A stretch of 11,837 bases of DNA from positions 1 to 11,837 of the forward strand of contig JACQZD010000204.1 in the NCBI GenBank assembly GCA_016207865.1, in the 5' to 3' direction. This DNA is from Nitrospirota bacterium. GTDB lineage: Bacteria > Nitrospirota > Thermodesulfovibrionia > UBA6902 > DSMQ01. Positions 6,142-11,837 of the stretch are shown here, one piece after another (the stretch's first letter is position 1; every line of letters begins with the position of its first letter). The position numbers and the translations under genes were made by a program. The notes under the pieces were generated by a model, which was not told the origin of the DNA, did no database searches, and saw only the letters and a list, made by a program, of their open reading frames with translations.

Positions 6142-8122
6142 TTACTTCCTCCTTTTTATGTCCGCCGCTTTCAACTATCTTAATGCTTGCGCAGGCCGGC
6201 TGAAATCCCCTGGCGCAGGCCCTCCTGAAATCTTCCAAAGCCTTTGTTTTTTCGCCCAGCCATATATATGCTATGCCGCGGTTGTGGTATGCCATTGCAA
6301 AATCAGGGTTCAGCTCTATGGTCCTGTTAAAATCAGCAATAGCCTCTTTATAACTCCCGCTTTGCGAGTACGCATTACCCCTGTCATTGAGCGCGCTGAC
6401 ATTATCCGGAAACACGGCAAGAATCTTGTTATATTCCTCCAGCGCGCTCCTGTAATCTTTATGTTTGGTAAACATGTCGCCTTTTTTGAGTATCTCTTCT
6501 ATATTCAGGGTTATGCCCATTAAAATCTGTTTCGCCCTGTCAAAGTCAGCCTGCCCGCGCACAGCGTCACCGAGGGAATAGTAAATCTGCCCCCTGTTCA
6601 TAAATGTCTTTGCCATGTTGTTCGGCGTGAAATCAGCCTGCTCCCATGTCAGTTTCGCATTAGGGTCCGTAGGAAAATAACTGATTGTTTTTTCAATGTC
6701 AGGAAGGGCCAGGTCATACCTGCCGATTTTCCCATAGGCATTACCCCTGTTATTATACCCCATTGCCTTGTCAGGAGACTTCTTTACCACATCATCCCAG
6801 AACATCACTTCATTGGTCCAGACCCTGTTTCTTAAAAACGTGCCTATGGACAGGGGTATTACAATAACCATTACAATTACAGTAAATTTGGCAGTGCTAA
6901 AAGGCTCCGGTAGAAATTTCCTTGCAAGACTCATTATCAACACAGATGCCGCCGCAATAAAACCGATGCTCGGCAGATAAATACGATGCTCAAATATTAT
7001 GTCTTTAATGGGAATAAAAGACGATTCAACAGAAAGGGCGATAAAAAACCAGAGTATCCCCAGTGAAACAAGTTTATATTCGGCAGACTGCCCGGGACTC
7101 TTGGAATCTGCCTTTCTCCACATGTAGAGCGCAAATCCCGCAATAGACAAAAGCAGGAGCAATGACAGCATTACGCGGAAATTAAAAAATGACAGCGCCG
7201 GCTTAAAATCATAGACTACAATCTGATTGACAGGCAGAAACAGCAGTCTGATATAAGTGACAATAACCCTGAACTGCGTAAACAGATACTCAAACGGAGA
7301 CCTTTCGTAAAGGTCGTATATTTTATCCTTGCGCGTTATCTCGGCAACCCCTTCCCCGGGATTAATCAACCCCCATTCGGGACCGAATATGGAAAGAGGT
7401 ATGATAACGAGCGTTGCCGCTGAAGGCGCCAGCAGGAAAAACCTCCTGGCCGGATAAGCTGATATCTTAAATAAAATAAAATCAAAGAAAGCTATCATAA
7501 AAGGAATCGTGAATGCTATTTCCTTGGTCCGCATTGCCAAGGCAGTGCTTAGCAAAGAGATGCCATAGCCTGCATAAGCGCTGTTGTCATGCTGGTTTTT
7601 CTCAAGCCTCTCGCGCGCAAGCAGGTACAGATAGACGCTCAGGACATAAAATAATGTTGACATGCATGTAAACCTCTGCGCCGCATATGAAACCGCCTGA
7701 GTCTGTATAGGATGCGCGAGGAATATAATACCCGCAAGGAACGCCGCCTTATCGTGCCGCCTGTCCGTATCATTTTTTTCAGGGCACACAATATTTAAAA
7801 TCAGCCGTACAAAAAGAAATACGATAACGGCGTTAGTGATGTGTATCAGCACATTCACAAGATGATACCAGACCGGATCTTCGCCGCCTAAGGCGTAATT
7901 CAATGCAAAGCTCAGATAACCTATCTGCCGGGGGTCGCTCAGATTAAAATAAGAAAGGCTCTGGATTATGGGATTGCCCAATATATACTCAGAATCATCA
8001 AAAATGAATATGCCGTCAATAACTGCGTTTGAATAAATCAAAAGACCTGTCAGTAAAAATAAAATTGCAGTTGATACTTTGATATGCCCTTTAATAAAAT
8101 TAATAATTGCAGTTTTATTCAT
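6119..8122 (-). CDS. Polytopic membrane protein with C-terminal TPRs, TMTC/GT-C-like glycosyltransferase candidate
   Basis: A 667-residue paralogue of the protein at 3070-5181. Membrane domain, about residues 15-430: FDD at 41-43 after the first helix, LSFALNY, YHLVN..IHITNA, HPIQTQAVSYAAQRFT (137-152), RTKEIAFTIP (198-207), YLFTQFRVIVTYIRLLFLPVNQ (from 279), and IFEHRIYLPSIG (376-387). TPR-like units follow at about 453-486, 504-536, 541-573, 575-607 and 609-641. Its loops have ordinary sequence with no heptamer tracts, so it serves as the reference for seeing the insertions in the other copy. The start ATG 8122 is chosen because it overlaps the upstream TGA as ATGA; an in-frame start at 8170 would overlap the neighbour by 52 bases. 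By likeness to TMTC proteins it may transfer a sugar from a polyprenyl carrier to exported proteins or glycans. This is inferred from layout; no catalytic role is proven. Confidence 0.88.
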   Translation of the reverse strand: MNKTAIINFIKGHIKVSTAILFLLTGLLIYSNAVIDGIFIFDDSEYILGNPIIQSLSYFNLSDPRQIGYLSFALNYALGGEDPVWYHLVNVLIHITNAVIVFLFVRLILNIVCPEKNDTDRRHDKAAFLAGIIFLAHPIQTQAVSYAAQRFTCMSTLFYVLSVYLYLLARERLEKNQHDNSAYAGYGISLLSTALAMRTKEIAFTIPFMIAFFDFILFKISAYPARRFFLLAPSAATLVIIPLSIFGPEWGLINPGEGVAEITRKDKIYDLYERSPFEYLFTQFRVIVTYIRLLFLPVNQIVVYDFKPALSFFNFRVMLSLLLLLSIAGFALYMWRKADSKSPGQSAEYKLVSLGILWFFIALSVESSFIPIKDIIFEHRIYLPSIGFIAAASVLIMSLARKFLPEPFSTAKFTVIVMVIVIPLSIGTFLRNRVWTNEVMFWDDVVKKSPDKAMGYNNRGNAYGKIGRYDLALPDIEKTISYFPTDPNAKLTWEQADFTPNNMAKTFMNRGQIYYSLGDAVRGQADFDRAKQILMGITLNIEEILKKGDMFTKHKDYRSALEEYNKILAVFPDNVSALNDRGNAYSQSGSYKEAIADFNRTIELNPDFAMAYHNRGIAYIWLGEKTKALEDFRRACARGFQPACASIKIVESGGHKKEEVNGKNIDN
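6148..6154 (-). promoter_or_regulatory. Strong ribosome binding site for the GT9 gene, inside the upstream coding sequence
   Basis: AAGGAGG on the minus strand, 6 bases before ATG 6141. It is embedded in the Lys-Lys-Glu-Glu-Val codons at the C-terminus of the TPR protein, so the end of that protein is partly shaped by the need to encode this site. Confidence 0.8.
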
Positions 8123-9123
8123 GCCGTTACCCTGCCGCTCTGCATCTTCTGCCGTACAGCGGCGCCCCATATCGCTGAGATAACGGCTATTGCTATGCCG
8201 GGGATTATGAGGTAAATTCCGTAATCCCTGACAACGGCAACCTCAACCCACTTTTTTATATCAACAATGGAGACTGAAATAGAGCCCACGGCAATGTTTT
8301 CATTTTGGGATACATAACCATTAAACAGTATATCAAGATTCTTTGCAATACGAAGTTTATATAAAGGACCCTTTTTCTGGCCGCTCGCAGACGCACCGCC
8401 GGTCCTTAAACCCTCAGGATAATATCTGAGATAAAATGTATGCGGTATTGATAAAAGCCTGAAGGAGTCCTCCGCATCAGGGGGAAAGAGCTTCATTATT
8501 GAATACGCATCATTCATTACATCGCCTGATGGCCCTGTAATGAAGCACTTCGGCGCATAGCCGAAACCTTTGACGGTATAAAATGTGCCGTCCAAAAGAA
8601 GAGGAACAAGCGAATTTATTTTAAAATCGCCTCTTCTGCTTTGTCCCTGATATTTGCCTCCGGAGCTTACATACCATAAGCCTTTGCCGGTTTTTTTGAA
8701 TAAAGGGCTGACCCTGTTTAATTCAATTGCAATACGGGGCGGTGCTGCGAATTTTCTTAAATAAAGCGTCTCGGGGATATAATCACTGCGGGCGCCGGAA
8801 ATAATCTGTCCTTCAGCCAGAATCATCCTTCCTTCAAAGCGTGTAAGACTGCTCACAAATATCCCTGCTGTTATCATTATAAAACCGCAATAAAGATAAA
8901 TCCATTCCTTATTCCCTGCTCTAAAATCCATAATCATCCTTGTGCAGACGCTTACAAGCAGAACCAGCAAGGCAAAAAGCGCCGGATAGTTATGCAGTGT
9001 CTTCATAAGTCCTTCCGGATACGGGCTGAAAATGCCTGTCGTCATTATAAAAACATAGCAGGCAATAAAGGCGCATAACCCGAAAAACAGTTCATCAGAC
9101 ACAACAATTTTAGAAATTTTCAT
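8119..9123 (-). CDS. ResB-like cytochrome c biogenesis membrane protein (second, divergent copy)
   Basis: A 334-residue protein with three N-terminal membrane helices (about 11-32, 46-66, 73-93), a large extracytoplasmic domain and a C-terminal helix (about 301-323), the ResB plan. Similarity to the ResB at 10532-11770 is direct: TRFEGRMILAEGQ (94-106) against TRFSGELILTEGQ, DSFRLLSIPHTFYLRYYPEG against the matching C-domain strand, and SISVSIVDIKKW against SMSVSFEDVRYW. In ResB the third helix carries a conserved His proposed to bind haem; here the aligned residue is Tyr78. The long soluble loop between helices 2 and 3 is also missing. Start ATG 9123 lies 4 bases after the upstream stop with AGGA nearby; a start at 9198 would overlap the neighbour by 71 bases. 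It probably works with, or replaces part of, ResB in haem delivery. A role outside cytochrome assembly cannot be excluded. Confidence 0.82.
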   Translation of the reverse strand: MKISKIVVSDELFFGLCAFIACYVFIMTTGIFSPYPEGLMKTLHNYPALFALLVLLVSVCTRMIMDFRAGNKEWIYLYCGFIMITAGIFVSSLTRFEGRMILAEGQIISGARSDYIPETLYLRKFAAPPRIAIELNRVSPLFKKTGKGLWYVSSGGKYQGQSRRGDFKINSLVPLLLDGTFYTVKGFGYAPKCFITGPSGDVMNDAYSIMKLFPPDAEDSFRLLSIPHTFYLRYYPEGLRTGGASASGQKKGPLYKLRIAKNLDILFNGYVSQNENIAVGSISVSIVDIKKWVEVAVVRDYGIYLIIPGIAIAVISAIWGAAVRQKMQSGRVTA

Positions 9124-9127
9124 ATCA

Positions 9128-9685
9128 TCATATCCTGACAAACCATTCCACAGGCACAGGCGGAATTTTGTCATCCCTTCCGAATACCTCGTATTCAACT
9201 ACAATCCACTTGCTCCACATTTTTTTCAGAAAATACCTGACAGTTATTATATTCGCCTTTTTATTGGATAATTTTTTTCTTGTCTCATAATCCTGATATT
9301 CATTAAACCAGGATTCATTGACAACAGCGACTGCGCGAACTGGGTCCATAAAGGTTATCTGTTTTATATCGCTCTTATCCCTGTCCATTACAAGCGCCTG
9401 CCCGGCTTTTTTGGCATAATTAATATCCATGAATATCCTTCTCTTAATGAGTTTCTCTGCCGGAAACATATTAAGCCCTGCGGGATTTCCGCCTGAGGCA
9501 TAAAATCCGGATATGCTTGCGCTGAATAATTTTATAGCATCCTTGACAGATGCGGTCTCTCCCCTGATATCATAATTGCCCATTTTAAACCTGAAAAAGT
9601 CATAACTTCCCGGCGCAGAAATAAATACTGCAACAAGGGCTATTATCAGCGCAGAGGCAAAAATAAGCGCATATCTTTTAATCAT
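9128..9685 (-). CDS. Uncharacterised membrane-anchored protein in the cytochrome c assembly operon
   Basis: 185 residues; I do not recognise the family. Residues 5-24 form one hydrophobic segment with a positive start (MIKR), so it is either a signal anchor or an uncleaved lipoprotein-less export signal; there is no lipobox cysteine. The rest would lie outside the membrane and alternates a helix-rich front (SVKDAIKLFSASISGFYA) with amphipathic strands (DIKQITFMDPVRAVAVVNESWF, ANIITVRYFLKK, SKWIVVEYEVF). That order resembles small NTF2/SnoaL-like domains, but only loosely. It has no CXXCH and no cysteine at all, which rules out a haem protein or thioredoxin-like role. Its ATG overlaps the ccsA stop as ATGA, and the next gene starts 4 bases after its stop, so its level is tied to CcsA and the ResB-like protein. 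A helper in apocytochrome handling is a guess from position. Confidence 0.85.
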   Translation of the reverse strand: MIKRYALIFASALIIALVAVFISAPGSYDFFRFKMGNYDIRGETASVKDAIKLFSASISGFYASGGNPAGLNMFPAEKLIKRRIFMDINYAKKAGQALVMDRDKSDIKQITFMDPVRAVAVVNESWFNEYQDYETRKKLSNKKANIITVRYFLKKMWSKWIVVEYEVFGRDDKIPPVPVEWFVRI

Positions 9686-10527
9686 AGTGCAGACACAGTA
9701 AAGGCATGTTGAGTGTTTCTTACGATTATATCAACTCCCCAGTATGTAATAACTATCCCAAGCACCGCAAAAATAAGTATCCATGCAAGCCTCCTGCCGC
9801 CCCAGCCCATTGTAACCTTAAGATGAATTGTAAGCCCGTAGATAAGCCAGGAAACCAGGGACCAGACTTCCACAGGGTCCCAGCTCCAGTAACTGCCCCA
9901 CAGGTCTTTTGCCCATATGGAGCCTGCGGCGATCATAATGGCGTCGGCAATAAATCCAAATACGGTAAACCTGAACATTGTCTCATCAATGACAGGCAGC
10001 GCCGGAAATTTATTGTAAAATGTGCTTTCAATTTTTTTCCGCACCTTGTTGTCTTTCAGTATATAAATGAGCCCGAGCCCTGAGGCAATCAGATATGCGC
10101 CGTATGCAAGCTGGGCAAACATCACATGTATAACCAGCCATGAACTCTTCAGCGCGGCCCCGTGCGGCAGGACTTCAGGATTTTTCATAATCCCGTAGCC
10201 GAGGAAAAACAAAGTGGCCGGCACGGTCACAAGCCCCACACCACGCAATCCTTTTTTCCATAAAAAAAGTATGACTGTAAACAGTATTCCGAACCAGCCT
10301 TCTGCAACTGCATTTTCATATTCACCATTTGCAGGGAAGTATCCTGTCATGCTCCATCTCATAAAAAAGACCGTGGAATGCAGAATGAAGGCCGGCACAA
10401 GCAGATAAATAACAAAATTCAAAAGCCTTTCCTTGTTAAAAATAAACGCAGTCAAAAGCAGTATTGTGATAACCGCATACAGATATACCGCACCCCAGAT
10501 TAATAATGATTCAAAATTATCGCCCAT
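9682..10527 (-). CDS. ccsA: Cytochrome c assembly protein CcsA/ResC (haem lyase, WWD domain)
   Basis: The haem-handling subunit of system II cytochrome c maturation, an integral membrane protein that with ResB brings haem to the outside and joins it to the CXXCH of apocytochromes. 281 residues, close to a bare CcsA, with about eight hydrophobic helices. The WWD motif is intact: WAKDLWGSYWSWDPVEVWSL at 205-224. Histidines that could bind haem are at H50, H134, H235 and H274, placed as expected before and after the WWD loop. Its ATG at 10527 lies 4 bases after the ResB stop, with AAGGA upstream, and its TGA overlaps the next start as ATGA. All key residues are present, so this half of the system looks functional. 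Confidence 0.95.
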   Translation of the reverse strand: MGDNFESLLIWGAVYLYAVITILLLTAFIFNKERLLNFVIYLLVPAFILHSTVFFMRWSMTGYFPANGEYENAVAEGWFGILFTVILFLWKKGLRGVGLVTVPATLFFLGYGIMKNPEVLPHGAALKSSWLVIHVMFAQLAYGAYLIASGLGLIYILKDNKVRKKIESTFYNKFPALPVIDETMFRFTVFGFIADAIMIAAGSIWAKDLWGSYWSWDPVEVWSLVSWLIYGLTIHLKVTMGWGGRRLAWILIFAVLGIVITYWGVDIIVRNTQHAFTVSAL

Positions 10528-10531
10528 AGCC

Positions 10532-11770
10532 TTAAATCCTTCTTTGTCCTGAAATGTTTAATTTATCCTGCACGGCAAATTCCCTTTTTAAGCCCTGCCA
10601 GTAGCGCACATCTTCAAAAGATACACTCATGGAATCAAATTTTGCCCCCTGACCCTTGCCGATGGTATTTTCATACACAACAAGCCCTTCCTGCAGTATT
10701 GTAAGATGGATAAACGGATTTTTTATATCCTTGGAAAGCGTGTACTCCTTATTGTTTTTCTTTTCGTAATCAGGATAAAACCTGACATGAAGCTTATACG
10801 GCATATTCTCAAATTCAAAGGAGTCCTCCTCTCCGTCAAAAACATTCAGGCTGAAATAGCCTCCTGCTATCTCTTTGCCGTCATCGGCCCTTAATACAAA
10901 AAGCGGCGACACTCCGATATTCTGCGCCATAATAGACATTGCGCCGCGTGTCACCGGCTCGTTAATTTTTATTATCTCATCCTTTACGTCATTTTCATAA
11001 CGCACTTTCATCCGCACAGTAAGGTCTGTTGCCTTATCACGCTCATACCGGGGCACAACCTTTTCAAGAAAAATGCCTACAGGCGGCAAGGCCTTGAAAA
11101 TCTTCGGGTCCCTCGTAATCTTTCTGAAAGCCCGAAGGTCCGCATAAAATTCCTGCCCTTCAGTAAGAATAAGCTCTCCTGAAAATCTCGTATACATAAC
11201 AAGAAGCCCGCCTGTCAGGCACAATAAAAAACTGAGATGAAAAAATAAAAAACCTATAGGTGAATAACGGTTCTTAACCGCAAGAAACGCATTACTTGAG
11301 TCTCCATCAATCACAGACCATAATCTTTTTCTAAGAAAAACTTTTATCTTTGACAGGGCCTCCTTTGCCTTGTCTTCCGGGATTATAAAAGACTTTGTAT
11401 TTGCGTCATTCTTGACTGCCTCCGCATCAATAAGCGGAATGCTTTTAATTATAAATGCCTTCTTTAAAATAAGCGGCACCCTCTGGCTTATAACCACAAT
11501 CAGGTTAAGGAAAAAAAGCGACATAAAAAAAATTGTTATCGGGGCGACATAAACTTCATTAAGACGAAGCGCTTCAATAATCCATGACAGTATTGGATTC
11601 CCCGCCTTCCAGACATCATACTGCGCCTTTGACTGGAAAAAAATCTTTTGGGGGATGATTAAGCCGGAAAAAAAAAGCAGAAGAAGGGCAGAGATTATAA
11701 TCGCTGTCATCTTTGCGCTTCTAAAGAATCTGTAAAAGCGCCTTAACGCCCCTGCAACATCATAAAACAT
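10532..11770 (-). CDS. resB: Cytochrome c biogenesis protein ResB, lacking the C-terminal membrane helix
   Basis: Partner of CcsA in system II haem delivery. 412 residues: helices at about 21-40, 78-97 and 171-192, a soluble segment between helices 2 and 3, and a large extracytoplasmic domain after 195. The third helix contains FFHLS with H178, the conserved ResB histidine, followed by TRFSGELILTEGQ. Most ResB proteins end with a fourth helix that begins soon after the YW near the C-terminus. Here the protein stops 22 residues after YWQG with a charged tail and no hydrophobic stretch. The 50-odd bases left before ccsA do not encode a helix in any frame, so a simple frameshift does not explain it. 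Start ATG 11770 has an in-frame TAA directly before it; the ribosome site is weak (AAAAGG about 14 bases away). First clear gene of the operon. Confidence 0.9.
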   Translation of the reverse strand: MFYDVAGALRRFYRFFRSAKMTAIIISALLLLFFSGLIIPQKIFFQSKAQYDVWKAGNPILSWIIEALRLNEVYVAPITIFFMSLFFLNLIVVISQRVPLILKKAFIIKSIPLIDAEAVKNDANTKSFIIPEDKAKEALSKIKVFLRKRLWSVIDGDSSNAFLAVKNRYSPIGFLFFHLSFLLCLTGGLLVMYTRFSGELILTEGQEFYADLRAFRKITRDPKIFKALPPVGIFLEKVVPRYERDKATDLTVRMKVRYENDVKDEIIKINEPVTRGAMSIMAQNIGVSPLFVLRADDGKEIAGGYFSLNVFDGEEDSFEFENMPYKLHVRFYPDYEKKNNKEYTLSKDIKNPFIHLTILQEGLVVYENTIGKGQGAKFDSMSVSFEDVRYWQGLKREFAVQDKLNISGQRRI

Positions 11771-11784
11771 TTAAAATATTTTAA
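11771..11784. promoter_or_regulatory. Perfect 14-bp AT palindrome just before the resB start
   Basis: TTAAAATATTTTAA reads the same on both strands and abuts the resB ATG. It could be an operator half-site arrangement or simply AT-rich leader where a ribosome site would usually be. No direct evidence for protein binding. Confidence 0.3.
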
Positions 11785-11799
11785 CCTTTTTCAGCCCCC

Positions 11800-11837
11800 T
11801 TATTCAACGCCTAATATGCGCCTAATCTTCCTCCACC
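11800..11837 (-). CDS. Possible C-terminal end of an upstream gene (fragment)
   Basis: A minus-strand frame enters from the right edge and reads WRKIRRILGVE before TAA at 11802-11800. This looks like a plausible basic C-terminus, and with only 29 bases before resB the gene would be in the same operon. Another frame gives VEED then TAG at about 11826-11824, so the frame choice is uncertain. Too short to name. Confidence 0.25.
   Translation of the reverse strand, partial: WRKIRRILGVE
11808..11826 (+). repeat. Short direct repeat CGCCTAAT x2
   Basis: CGCCTAAT at 11808-11815 and 11819-11826, separated by three bases (11-base period). It may be chance or part of the end of an upstream gene. Confidence 0.4.

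Noticed and set aside
9128..9198. Long start of the ResB-like gene at 9198
   Set aside because: It would overlap the upstream gene by 71 bases and add 25 residues without membrane or family features; ATG 9123, 4 bases after the stop, fits the operon pattern.
9706..10083. 125-codon plus-strand reading frame
   Set aside because: Antisense to the WWD-region of ccsA; it has no recognisable domain and no ribosome site.
10532..10630. Frameshift hiding a fourth ResB helix
   Set aside because: I read the other two frames after the YWQG codons; stops appear quickly and no hydrophobic stretch of 18 or more residues exists before ccsA.

Overview
The window looks like part of a chromosome from an anaerobic or microaerophilic Gram-negative bacterium with moderate GC. 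Three things suggest this: system II (ResB/CcsA-type) cytochrome c assembly genes, a family 9 (heptosyltransferase-like) glycosyltransferase that implies an LPS-type envelope, and two large membrane-TPR proteins of the TMTC/PMT-like kind. From memory, this mix fits Nitrospirota or a deltaproteobacterial lineage, but no marker gene here fixes the phylum. Ten genes are well supported, none is an RNA gene, and no gene-free stretch exceeds about 100 bases.

Layout. (1) Positions 1-2967, minus strand: a radical SAM protein, then the E1 alpha and E1 beta subunits of a thiamine-diphosphate 2-oxoacid dehydrogenase. The first pair overlaps by ATGA; E1 beta runs off the left edge. (2) Positions 3070-5181, plus strand: a 703-residue polytopic membrane protein with C-terminal TPRs, divergent from the radical SAM gene. 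Its loops are full of short tandem heptanucleotide repeats read in frame. (3) Positions 5209-11770, minus strand: a tight six-gene operon in the order resB, ccsA, an unrecognised membrane-anchored protein, a second ResB-like protein, a second membrane-TPR protein, and a GT9 glycosyltransferase. Junctions are ATGA overlaps, a 22-base overlap, or gaps of only 4 bases. A possible C-terminus of one more upstream gene lies at the right edge.

How the genes may work together. ResB and CcsA move haem across the membrane and attach it to c-type apocytochromes outside. The two TPR proteins share motifs of a multi-pass GT-C-like glycosyltransferase core (FDD near the first membrane segment, QRFT, TKEIA, IFEHR.YLPSIG). 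With GT9 they suggest envelope or protein glycosylation. The radical SAM/E1 set resembles TPP-enzyme genes found in surface-polysaccharide clusters, though the substrate is unknown. The window therefore places cytochrome maturation and glycan genes in one transcription unit.

The most unusual signals are these. Five different loops of the plus-strand TPR protein are built from 7-bp repeat families, always in the stop-free orientation, while its paralogue 1 kb away has none. The two ResB-like proteins are also complementary in what they lack: one has no C-terminal membrane helix, the other lacks the conserved membrane histidine.
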